Below are positions 22,573 to 29,974 of a stretch of DNA of 43,715 nt, piece by piece. The first letter of the stretch is position 1, and each line of letters starts with the position of its first letter. The position numbers were made by a program, and so were the translations under genes. A model generated the notes under the pieces. That model had not been told where the DNA came from and did no database searches. It saw only the letters and a list, made by a program, of their open reading frames with translations. The stretch is from Acidimicrobiales bacterium (GTDB lineage Bacteria; Actinomycetota; Acidimicrobiia; Acidimicrobiales; UBA8190): contig DATKSK010000044.1 of NCBI GenBank assembly GCA_035531755.1, forward strand, positions 1 to 43,715. The letters run 5' to 3'.

Positions 22573-24635
22573 CAGCGTCCCCCGTAGGCGTCGCCGGGCC
22601 GGCCGGCGCCGGCCGGGGCCGGCCCGCCGTCGGCCTCGGGCACGGGCATCGGCGGGGCCTCCTGCTCCACCTGGGCCAGGACCTCGGCGTACTGCGGCGT
22701 CGACTCGAGCAGCTGCGCGTGGGTGCCGTCGGCGACGATGCGGCCGCCCTCGAGGAGCACGACCCGGTCGGCCAGGCTGATCGTCGACAGCCGGTGCGCC
22801 ACGATGAGCGTGGTCCGTCCCTGCATGAGGACGCGCAGGGCGTCGTGGATCTGCTGTTCGACCTGTACGTCGATGGCGCTCGTGGCGTCGTCGAGCACCA
22901 GGATGGGCGGGTTGTCGAGCAGCGTGCGGGCGATGCTGATCCGCTGGCGCTGGCCCCCCGACAGCGTGTAGCCCCGCTCGCCCACGACCGTGTCGTAGCC
23001 CCGGGGAAGCTCCCGGATGAAGGCGTCCGCCCCCGCCGCCCGGGCAGCGGCCTCGACGTCGGCGATGTCGGCCTCGGGGCGCCCGTAGGCGATGTTGTCG
23101 CGGATCGACACCGAGAACAGGAAGGCCTCGTCGAGGACGACCCCCACGTTGGCCCGGAGGCTCTCGATCGTCAGGTCCCGCACGTCGCGGCCGTCCACCA
23201 GGAACCGTCCCGACGTCACGTCGTAGAAGCGCGGGATGAGTCGCGCCACCGACGACTTGCCCGACCCCGTCCGGCCCACCAGGGCCACGGTCTCGCCCGG
23301 GTGCAGGTGCAGGTCGAAGTCGGCGAGGACCGCCGGGAGCCCCTCCCCGTAGGAGAAGCCCACGTGCTCGAAGCGGACGTCGCCGCGGCAGTCGGTGAGC
23401 TCGACGGCACCCGGTGAGTCCACGATCGTGGGCTTCTCGTCGAGGATCTCGTAGATGCGCTCGGCCGACGCCGCGGCGCGCTGACCCATCATGATGATCA
23501 TGCCGAGCATCATGAACGGCGCCTGGAGCATGAGGAGGTAGGAGTTGAACGCCAGGATGGCGCCGAGCCCCAGGTGCCCCTGGATCACCATCCAGCCGCC
23601 GAAGCCGAGCACCAGCGCCAGGCCCACCTGGGGGAGGTTCTGCACGGCAGGGGTCCACCGGGCGCGCAGGTCGGCGTCCTTGACGTACCCCCACTGCACC
23701 TTGTCGGCCGCCTTGGCCAGCGAGCGCAGCTGCTCGCCTTCGGCGGCGAAGGACTTCACCACGCGGACGCCGTTGACGTTCTCGTCCACGATCGTGGCGA
23801 CGTCGGCCAGCCGGGCCTGGATGAGCCAGGACACCGGGAACATCCCCTTTCGCATGCGGTGCCCGACGATGAACACGAAGGGCATCGTCACCATGGCCAC
23901 GAAGGCGAGGGGGACGTCGATGGAGAGCATGAAGCAGAAGGCGACGACCGCGATGCTGCACTGCACCAGGATCATGGGGGCGAAGGTCATGTACATCTGG
24001 ACCGAGCGGATGTCGGAGTTGGCACGCGAGATGAGCTGCCCGGACTGCACCCGGTCGTAGAAGGAGAACGACATCCGCGTGAGGTGCTCGTAGATGATCG
24101 TGCGCAGGTCGTACTCGATCTCGTACGCCGTCTGGAAGAGCAACAGCCTCGAGACGTACCCGGCGATCCCCCCGGCCAGCCCGAGCCCGAGAACCCACCA
24201 GACGTAGAAGTGCAGGGGCACGGTGCGGCGTACCACGGAGTTGTCGATGGCGTGGTTGAGCAGGTTGGGGATCTGCACCTGCAGGACCAGGCCCACGAAG
24301 GACAGCACCAGTGACGTGACGAAGATCCCCCGGTGGGCGCGGAGGATCGGCATCGCCCGGCGCAGCCACGTCTTGGTGCGGTCGGGATCGATGGAGACCC
24401 GGGGCGCGTGGTACCGGGCGGGCTCGGAGACGCTCGTGGTGGGACGGGTGCCGGCTGACGCGCCGGTCGACGCACCGGCCGACGCACCGGCCGACGCGCC
24501 GTTTCCACCGGGCGCGTCGCCGTCGGCGGCGGACCCGCCGGTGGACCTCGCGCCCGCGTCGGCGGCTGCAGTGCCGTTGTCTGCGGGGCTCCCGTCGTGG
24601 GCCGCGCGGAAACGACCCGTGTTCCCCCTGGTCAC
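22572..24635 (-). CDS. Heterodimeric ABC exporter subunit A (degenerate Walker B)
   Basis: 687 aa half-transporter. A disordered Ala/Gly/Ser N-terminus (to about residue 65) is encoded partly by 12-bp repeats. Membrane helices follow (about 103-385). In the ATPase domain Walker A is GRTGSGKSS (454-462), the signature is canonical LSGGQ (558-562), but Walker B is LDDATSAID (581-589) with Asp583 instead of the catalytic Glu. The Q-loop Gln is replaced as well (VVLDEAF). It complements subunit B to give one hydrolytic site. GTG start at 24635, with TAATGT six bases upstream (24647-24642), which implies leaderless translation. Confidence 0.92.
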   Translation of the reverse strand: MTRGNTGRFRAAHDGSPADNGTAAADAGARSTGGSAADGDAPGGNGASAGASAGASTGASAGTRPTTSVSEPARYHAPRVSIDPDRTKTWLRRAMPILRAHRGIFVTSLVLSFVGLVLQVQIPNLLNHAIDNSVVRRTVPLHFYVWWVLGLGLAGGIAGYVSRLLLFQTAYEIEYDLRTIIYEHLTRMSFSFYDRVQSGQLISRANSDIRSVQMYMTFAPMILVQCSIAVVAFCFMLSIDVPLAFVAMVTMPFVFIVGHRMRKGMFPVSWLIQARLADVATIVDENVNGVRVVKSFAAEGEQLRSLAKAADKVQWGYVKDADLRARWTPAVQNLPQVGLALVLGFGGWMVIQGHLGLGAILAFNSYLLMLQAPFMMLGMIIMMGQRAAASAERIYEILDEKPTIVDSPGAVELTDCRGDVRFEHVGFSYGEGLPAVLADFDLHLHPGETVALVGRTGSGKSSVARLIPRFYDVTSGRFLVDGRDVRDLTIESLRANVGVVLDEAFLFSVSIRDNIAYGRPEADIADVEAAARAAGADAFIRELPRGYDTVVGERGYTLSGGQRQRISIARTLLDNPPILVLDDATSAIDVQVEQQIHDALRVLMQGRTTLIVAHRLSTISLADRVVLLEGGRIVADGTHAQLLESTPQYAEVLAQVEQEAPPMPVPEADGGPAPAGAGRPGDAYGGR
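24450..24501 (-). repeat. 12-bp coding repeat in ABC subunit A
   Basis: Four 12-base units of (G/A)CCGG(C/T)(C/T)GACGC begin at 24450, 24462, 24474 and 24486. They encode the alternating Gly-Ala-Ser linker near residues 46-62. The copy number is likely variable between strains. Confidence 0.7.
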
Positions 24636-24737
24636 ATGTCGACATTACCGGCGGCCGCGCCGGGCTCGGCACCGGCGCGGCCGAGACGGCGTGGGCAGCG
24701 CCGGGGCGCGCCGGGGACGTCCGGTAGCCTCCGGGCC

Positions 24738-25913
24738 ATGAATTTCGACCTCACCCCGGAGCTGTCCGAGCTGCAGGCGACGGTCAGGCGCCTGGCCCGG
24801 GACAAGGTCAAGCCGCGTGCGCGGGAGATCGACACGTCCGGCGAGTACCCGATGGACGTGTTCGAGGCCTTCAGGGACGCCGGCCTCCTCGGATTGTGCA
24901 TCCCCGAGGACCACGGGGGTTCCGGCGCGGGGATCCTCGGCCTGACGCTCGCCATCGAGGAGGTGGCGAAGTACTCCAACACCGCCGCCCTCATGCTCCT
25001 GCTCACCCGCCTTCCGACGGGACCGGTGATGATCGCGGGCTCCGACGAGCAGAAGGCGCGCTACCTCCCGGGCATCGCCAGCGGGGCCCGGCGGGCCGCC
25101 TTCGGGCTGTCCGAACCCCAGGCGGGCAGTGACGTCATGGGCATGCGCACGCGCGCCACCCCCGACCCCGCCGATGACGGCGGCTGGGTCCTGAACGGCA
25201 CCAAGTGCTGGATGTCGGGGGTGCGCGAGGCCGACTGGTACACGGTGTTCGCCAAGACCGGCGACCCCGCCAGCCGCGCCCACGACTCGGTCACGGCGTT
25301 CATCGTGGAGCGCGCCTGGCCGGGGGTTGTCGTCGGGCGCACCGATCACAAGATGGGGGTGCGGGGCGTGGACACCGGCGAGCTTGTCCTCACCGACGTG
25401 CGCGTCCCCGCCGCCAACGTCATCGGCGAGGTCGGCGGGTTCCGGCTGGCGATGCTGGGCCTCAACGCCATGCGCCCCGTCGTGGCCGCCCGGGGGATCG
25501 GGCTGGCGGAGGGCGCGCTCATGTACGCCACCGAGTACGTCCAGCAGCGCGCCGCATTCGGCAAGACCATCGCCGACTTCCAGGGCGTGCAGTGGGAGAT
25601 CGCCAAGTGCGCCGTCGACCTCGAGGCGGCCCGCCTGCTCACCTACCGCGCCGCCTGGCTGGCAGACCAGGGCAAGTTCACGAAGGAGTGGGTGCCGTTG
25701 CTGTCGGCGGCCAAGTACCACGCCACCGAGCTCGCCGTGCGCGCCTCGGGGTTGGCCGTGCAGCTGCTCGGCGCGGCGGGGTACATGGCGGACCACCCCA
25801 CCGAGCAGTGGTACCGCGACGCCAAGCAGCTCACCATCGTGGAGGGCACCAGCCAGGTGCAGCTCGGCCTGGTGGCCCGGGGCGTCCTCGACCGCGACCT
25901 GTGGTGGGACTGA
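24738..25913 (+). CDS. Acyl-CoA dehydrogenase
   Basis: 391 aa FAD enzyme that introduces the alpha-beta double bond in acyl-CoA. The flavin/substrate segment is FGLSEPQAGSD (122-132), the middle domain has GTKCWMSG, and the catalytic base is Glu369 in IVEGTSQVQ (the YEGT position of MCAD). The length equals that of the short/medium-chain group. ATG at 24738 with TAGCCT seven bases before it (24725-24730). It is divergent from the ABC exporter and 35 bases before trpD. The substrate chain length cannot be deduced. Confidence 0.92.
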   Translation: MNFDLTPELSELQATVRRLARDKVKPRAREIDTSGEYPMDVFEAFRDAGLLGLCIPEDHGGSGAGILGLTLAIEEVAKYSNTAALMLLLTRLPTGPVMIAGSDEQKARYLPGIASGARRAAFGLSEPQAGSDVMGMRTRATPDPADDGGWVLNGTKCWMSGVREADWYTVFAKTGDPASRAHDSVTAFIVERAWPGVVVGRTDHKMGVRGVDTGELVLTDVRVPAANVIGEVGGFRLAMLGLNAMRPVVAARGIGLAEGALMYATEYVQQRAAFGKTIADFQGVQWEIAKCAVDLEAARLLTYRAAWLADQGKFTKEWVPLLSAAKYHATELAVRASGLAVQLLGAAGYMADHPTEQWYRDAKQLTIVEGTSQVQLGLVARGVLDRDLWWD

Positions 25914-25948
25914 CCGGTGGGGTCGACGGTGACGACGACGGACCGGTC

Positions 25949-27025
25949 GTGAGCGAGGTTGAGAGCGAGAGCGCCTTCGCCGCCCTCGGCGGCTGGCGCG
26001 GTGTCCTCGGTCGCCTGGTGGCGGGACAGGACCTCGGCGCCGACGAGGCGGGCGTGGCGCTGGGCGAGATCCTCGCCGGCGCGGCCACGTCCGCGCAGAT
26101 CGCCGCGTTCATCGTGGCGCTGCGGATGAAGGGGGAGACCGTCGAGGAGATGACGGGCCTGGTGCGGGCCATGCTGGCTCACGCCGAGCCGCTCGTCGTG
26201 CCCGGAGAGCTCGTCGACACGTGCGGCACCGGCGGCGACCGCAGCCGCTCCATCAACGTCTCGACCATCGCCGCCCTGGTGGTGGCGGGCGCGGGCGCCC
26301 GGGTGTGCAAGCACGGCGGCCGGGCGGCGTCGTCGGCGGCCGGGTCGGCGGACGTCCTCGAGGCTCTCGGCGTCGTCATCGACCTCGGGCCCGCGGGTGT
26401 GGCCCGGTGCATCGAGGAGGCCGGCATCGGGTTCTGCTTCGCACCCCGCTTCCACCCGGCGATGCGCTACGCCGTCCCGGTGCGCGGCGAGCTCGGTGTC
26501 GCCACCGTCTTCAACTTCCTGGGCCCCCTGGCCAACCCGGCCCGCGCCCGCCTGCAGGTCGTCGGGGTGAGCGACCCCGCCATGGCGCAGACCATGCTCG
26601 GCGTGCTCGTGGCGAACGGCGCCCGCCGCGCCATGGTGGTGCACGGTGCCGACGGCCTCGACGAGCTGTCGACCACCGGGCCGTCCTCGATCATCGCAGC
26701 CGGCGAGGACGGCGAGGTGCGCCGCACCACGGTGACGCCCGAGGCGCTCGGCCTCGCCCCGGCCACGCTCGACCAGCTGCGCGGCGGCGACGCCGCCGAG
26801 AACGCCGGGGTGGTGCGGCGCGTGCTGGCGGGGGAGCGGGGACCTCACCGCGACATCGCCGTGCTGAACGCCGCCGCCGGCCTCGTGGTGGCGGGGGTCA
26901 GCCCGGACCTGGCGCAGGGCGTCGAGCGGGCGCGCGCCGTCATCGACGGCGGCGACGCGCTCGACGCGCTCGACCGGCTGGTGCGCACCTCGCAGGCGGC
27001 CGCAGACGAGGTGCCCGCACCGTGA
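25949..27025 (+). CDS. trpD: Anthranilate phosphoribosyltransferase
   Basis: 358 aa. It transfers the phosphoribosyl group of PRPP to anthranilate, the second step of tryptophan synthesis. Motifs: VDTCGTGGDRS (CGTGGD at 92-97), CKHGGRAASSAAGSADVLEALG (the usual KHGN is KHGG here), FCFAPRFHPAMRYAVPVR and FNFLGPLANPA. GTG at 25949 is the most likely start, giving a short N-terminus before the conserved helices. No other trp gene is near, as in M. tuberculosis where trpD (Rv2192c) is also separate. The downstream genes preserve part of that locus. Confidence 0.93.
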   Translation: MSEVESESAFAALGGWRGVLGRLVAGQDLGADEAGVALGEILAGAATSAQIAAFIVALRMKGETVEEMTGLVRAMLAHAEPLVVPGELVDTCGTGGDRSRSINVSTIAALVVAGAGARVCKHGGRAASSAAGSADVLEALGVVIDLGPAGVARCIEEAGIGFCFAPRFHPAMRYAVPVRGELGVATVFNFLGPLANPARARLQVVGVSDPAMAQTMLGVLVANGARRAMVVHGADGLDELSTTGPSSIIAAGEDGEVRRTTVTPEALGLAPATLDQLRGGDAAENAGVVRRVLAGERGPHRDIAVLNAAAGLVVAGVSPDLAQGVERARAVIDGGDALDALDRLVRTSQAAADEVPAP

Positions 27026-27097
27026 CCGGTGGCGGAGTGCGGCGATGGTGGTCGGTGTCGGCGGGGCGACCACGCCGACGCCAGGAGGAGGGCTAGC

Positions 27098-27460
27098 GTG
27101 CCGACCGTGCGCGCGACTCGCGACCGGGTGGAGCGGCCGGACGCGGAGCGCGGGCCGGGCCCCGGCACCGACCTGCCGTGCATCGGCGACGACGAGCTCA
27201 CCGCCCTGGCCCTCGCCGCCGACCCCGACGAGCCGGTGGGCCCCGATGCGGTTCCCCTGCACGAGTACCTGTCGCAGTCTCTGTCGCAGTCTTCGGGCGC
27301 GCCGGCTCCCGCCACGCTCCCCGTCTGGTACATGCCGGCGGTCATGGCACGAGGCGGCGGCCGGTGGCGGTTCGTCGTGATCGCGACCATCGTGGTGGCC
27401 TTCGTGGTCATCGAGGCGGTGGGGCTCTGCAGCACCTACGGGCAGCTCGGGGTCGTCTGA
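27098..27460 (+). CDS. Small membrane protein, function unknown
   Basis: 120 aa. A long polar N-terminal part is followed by LPVWYMPAVM, a single C-terminal membrane helix (FVVIATIVVAFVVIEAVG) and LCSTYGQLGVV. The topology is a tail anchor with most of the protein cytoplasmic. The start is GTG at 27098, six bases after a strong AGGAGGAGGG. I do not recognise a named family. The WYMPA motif and the CSTYGQLG end look conserved and may define one. Confidence 0.75.
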   Translation: MPTVRATRDRVERPDAERGPGPGTDLPCIGDDELTALALAADPDEPVGPDAVPLHEYLSQSLSQSSGAPAPATLPVWYMPAVMARGGGRWRFVVIATIVVAFVVIEAVGLCSTYGQLGVV

Positions 27461-27481
27461 GAGACGATCGCACCGCCAGGG

Positions 27482-27525
27482 CCCGACCGGCCCGTCGACG
27501 CACCCCGACCGGCCCGTCGACGCAC
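27482..27525. repeat. 22-bp tandem duplication
   Basis: CCCGACCGGCCCGTCGACGCAC occurs twice in a row (27482-27503 and 27504-27525) in the 129-base gap before the SnoaL-like gene. Confidence 0.85.
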
Positions 27526-27543
27526 CCCGTACCGGCTGGGTCC

Positions 27544-27549
27544 GATAAT
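27544..27549 (+). promoter_or_regulatory. -10 element before the SnoaL-like gene
   Basis: GATAAT matches the -10 consensus in five of six positions. It overlaps an in-frame ATG at 27548, which argues that this ATG is not the start codon and that translation begins at 27590/27593. Confidence 0.45.
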
Positions 27550-27589
27550 GGCAGGGCCGGCATCCCAGCGACCGAGGAGGGTGGTCACG

Positions 27590-28108
27590 GTGATGACCGT
27601 CGAGGCATTGGCGGCCGAGGTGGCCGCGCTCCGCACCCGGGTGGTGGTGGCCGAGAGCGTGCTCGCCATCCAGACGCTCAAGGCGCGCTACGCCGAGCTC
27701 GTGGACCGACGCTTCTCGGCGGGGGCGGTCGTGGACGCCGATCGTCTGGCGCAGGTCGCCGAGGCCGTGGCCGGCCTCTTCACCCCTGACGGCACCTGGG
27801 ACGGCGGTCCCGGGCTCGGGCGGGTCACCGGCCGCAGGGCCATCGCGGCGCGGCTGCGCGAGCCGACGCTCACGTTCGCGCGCCACTATTTCGTGAACCC
27901 GCGCATCGAGGTCGACGGCGACACCGCGGTGGCCCGCTGGGACCTGCTGAGCCCGTGCCGGCGAGCCGAGGGCACGTCGTACTGGATGTCGGGCTACGAG
28001 GACGACGAGTACGCGCGGGTCGACGGGGTATGGATGCACCGGTCCATGACGCTCACGACCGTGTTCATGTCCCCGGTGGGCGAGGGCTGGACCAGGATCC
28101 TGGTGTGA
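27590..28108 (+). CDS. SnoaL/NTF2-like domain protein
   Basis: 172 aa. It has the cone-shaped NTF2 fold pattern of the SnoaL_4 type: an N-terminal helix with AIQTLKARYAELVDRR, LFTPDGTWDGGPGLGRVTGRRAIAARL, and then strands HYFVNPRIEVDGDTAVARWDLL and YARVDGVWMHRSMTLTTVF. Proteins of this type include dehydratases, isomerases and ring-hydroxylating oxygenase beta-like subunits, often acting on aromatic or polyketide substrates. The reaction is not assignable. GTG at 27590 (or ATG 27593) follows GAGGAGGG by about nine bases. It is convergent with the AsnC-like gene. Confidence 0.78.
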   Translation: MMTVEALAAEVAALRTRVVVAESVLAIQTLKARYAELVDRRFSAGAVVDADRLAQVAEAVAGLFTPDGTWDGGPGLGRVTGRRAIAARLREPTLTFARHYFVNPRIEVDGDTAVARWDLLSPCRRAEGTSYWMSGYEDDEYARVDGVWMHRSMTLTTVFMSPVGEGWTRILV

Positions 28109-28124
28109 TCCCGGCGGCGCGCCG

Positions 28125-28406
28125 TCAGGCGGGCCCGATGTCCCAGATGGCCTCGAGGTCGTGGCGGCTGTACGCCCGGAAGGCCACGAGGGTCGTCGTC
28201 TCCTGGATCCCCGGCAGCGCGGCGATCCGGCGCGTGACCACGTCCGCCAGGTCGTCGTGGTGGCGGACCCGCACGATGGCGATGAGGTCGGCGACGCCCC
28301 CGGCCACCGAGAACACCTCGCTGATCCCGTCGGTGGCGGCGAGCTCCTCGCACAGTGCGGCGATGCGGGACGGCTCGGCGTCGATGAGCACGAAGGCGTG
28401 GAGCAC
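28125..28406 (-). CDS. Stand-alone Lrp/AsnC ligand-binding (RAM) domain protein
   Basis: 93 aa. It consists only of the ACT-like regulatory domain of Lrp/AsnC proteins (AFVLIDAEPSRIAALCEELA, SEVFSVAGGVADLIAIVRV, LPGIQETTTLVAFRAYS). The helix-turn-helix is absent. Such proteins form rings, bind amino acids and may modulate full-length Lrp members. The GTG at 28406 has TAGGCT seven bases upstream (28419-28414), which fits a leaderless start and explains the short N-terminus. It is not a truncation, because no HTH coding lies upstream. Confidence 0.85.
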   Translation of the reverse strand: MLHAFVLIDAEPSRIAALCEELAATDGISEVFSVAGGVADLIAIVRVRHHDDLADVVTRRIAALPGIQETTTLVAFRAYSRHDLEAIWDIGPA

Positions 28407-28420
28407 GCCCCCGAGCCTAC

Positions 28421-29155
28421 CTACGACACCCGCGCCGGCCTGAGGCCGGGGGTGCCGACCAGGCCGGCGACGGGCGTGGCCACCAGGTCGACCAGGTCGG
28501 CGAGCACGAAGACGCCGAAGCCGGTGGCGCGCTCGATCAGGCGGTGGAGGAGGTCCGCGGTGGCCCGCACGTCGTCGAGGGCGCGGTGCGAGGGCAGGTG
28601 CTCGAGCTCCAGGCACGTGGCGAGGGTGCGCAGCCGGCAGTTCGGCACCTCGGGGCGCACCAGGCGCCTCGCCAGCGCCAGGGTGTCGACGACGGTGTTG
28701 TCGAGCGGCCCGCGCCCCTCGGCGCGCAGGGCCGCATCGAGGAACGACAGGTCGAACGAGACGTTGTGGCCCACGAGCACCGACCCCCGCACGAACTGCA
28801 GGAACGACGGCAGGACGCACGACACGGGCGGGGCGCCGATCAGCATGTCGTCGGTGATCCCCGTGAGCAGCGAGATGAGCGGTGGGACGCCGCACCCGGG
28901 GTCGACCAGCGTCTGGAAGGTGCCGAGGCACTCGCCGCCGCGGTAGGTGGCCGCGGCGATCTCGGTGAGCGTGGACGTGGCCGGCGACCCCCCCGTCGTC
29001 TCCACGTCGATCACGGCGAAGGGGACGTCGAACAGCGCCGTGCACGGGTCCACGCCGGACGGCAGGGCCGTGGTGGCCGTGGCGGCGGCCGACCGCGCCT
29101 CGAGCCGGGCGCTCAGGCCCACCCAACGCGCCCACCGGGAAGAGGCGATCGACAC
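28421..29155 (-). CDS. DnaQ-like DEDD 3'-5' exonuclease
   Basis: 244 aa. Exonuclease motifs are FAVIDVETTG (ExoI, Asp and Glu), GHNVSFDLSFL (ExoII, Asp) and HRALDDVRAT (ExoIII, His and Asp), the DEDDh arrangement of polymerase III epsilon-type proofreaders. The mycobacterial relative next to trpD (Rv2191) has a UvrC-like GIY-YIG region fused behind the exonuclease. Here the protein ends soon after ExoIII (VGTPGLRPARVS), so that part is missing. GTG 29155 is preferred because TACGAT lies seven bases upstream (29168-29163). GTG 29173 is an alternative that would overlap this box. Confidence 0.85.
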   Translation of the reverse strand: MSIASSRWARWVGLSARLEARSAAATATTALPSGVDPCTALFDVPFAVIDVETTGGSPATSTLTEIAAATYRGGECLGTFQTLVDPGCGVPPLISLLTGITDDMLIGAPPVSCVLPSFLQFVRGSVLVGHNVSFDLSFLDAALRAEGRGPLDNTVVDTLALARRLVRPEVPNCRLRTLATCLELEHLPSHRALDDVRATADLLHRLIERATGFGVFVLADLVDLVATPVAGLVGTPGLRPARVS

Positions 29156-29281
29156 TGGGGAGATCGTAAGCACCAGGGTGTACGGCGGGGCGGACCGTCC
29201 GCCGCCCCGGGCCGCCGCAAGGCGGGGCAGGGCCGCCCGGTCGGCGGCCGCAGGGCGGCGCGGCGGCGGTAGCGTGGGCCC

Positions 29282-29542
29282 GTGGCCCCCGTCCGGTACC
29301 GCTGCGCGGCATGCGGGAACCTCACGCGCTTCGACGTCGTGACCGACCGGCGCACTCGCGCCTTCCATCACTTCAGCGTGGGCGGCGAGTTGTCGGTCGA
29401 GGACGAGCAGGTGCTCTCCGAGTCCGTCGTCGAGGTGAGCTGCCGTTGGTGCGGGCACGGCCGCGCCGTCGAGGTGGTCGACGACGTGGGGGACGGCGAT
29501 CCCAGCCCGACGGCGGCCGAGGCGGGCGGCCCCCCGGCCTGA
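29282..29542 (+). CDS. Small zinc-ribbon protein
   Basis: 86 aa. Two CxxC knuckles, YRCAACGN near the N-terminus and SCRWCGHG near residue 57, can bind one zinc. The segment between them is basic then acidic, and the C-terminus is a Gly/Pro/Asp tail. Function is unknown. GTG at 29282 with TAGCGT six bases upstream (29270-29275) implies a leaderless mRNA. It is divergent from the exonuclease. Confidence 0.75.
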   Translation: MAPVRYRCAACGNLTRFDVVTDRRTRAFHHFSVGGELSVEDEQVLSESVVEVSCRWCGHGRAVEVVDDVGDGDPSPTAAEAGGPPA

Positions 29543-29640
29543 CGCGCCCCGGCCTGACGCGCCCCGGCCGCCCCGGCGTCACACCCCCGTGCGAGCCTGG
29601 CGCCGACGTGATCGAGGGCGGAGCGGACCGAAAGGGACAC

Positions 29641-29862
29641 GTGACCACCGGAGCGACCATCTGCATCAGCTGCGACGACTGCGAGCTGCAGGGCTCGCCG
29701 GCCTGCCAGGACTGCCTCGTGACCTTCGTGCTCGGGCGCGAGCCCGACGACGCCGTCGTGGTCGACGTGGAAGAGGCGCGCGCCATGCGGATGCTGTCGC
29801 GAGCCGGGCTCGTGCCCGACCTTCGGCACTCGGGCGCCGACCGGGACTGGGCCACCGCCTGA
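29641..29862 (+). CDS. Small cysteine-rich protein
   Basis: 73 aa. Cysteines cluster in ICISCDDCELQGSPACQDCLV, giving two CxxC pairs plus one Cys, which suggests zinc or Fe-S binding. An acidic/helical half (VVDVEEARAMRMLSRAGLVP) follows. GTG at 29641 is preceded by AAAGGGACAC. The family is not recognised. Together with the zinc-ribbon gene it fills the space where other actinobacteria have different genes between dnaQ and pimB. Confidence 0.7.
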   Translation: MTTGATICISCDDCELQGSPACQDCLVTFVLGREPDDAVVVDVEEARAMRMLSRAGLVPDLRHSGADRDWATA

Positions 29863-29941
29863 TCCCCGGCCGGGCCGGTCGGGCGGGGGCGACAGCTCCC
29901 TGCCGGGCGGCGGGCCGCCGGGGGCGTGCCACCATGGGCCC

Positions 29942-29974
29942 GTGCACGGGCCGGGCGCGGGAGGCGGGGGGTGA
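29942..29974 (+). CDS. Possible leaderless mini-cistron coupled to the pimB-like gene
   Basis: GTG at 29942 lies six bases after CACCAT (29930-29935), a weak -10. It encodes ten residues (VHGPGAGGGG) and stops with TGA at 29972-29974, which overlaps the next gene's GTG as GTGA. Glycine-only content makes a functional peptide unlikely. Coupling is the plausible role. Confidence 0.25.
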   Translation: MHGPGAGGGG

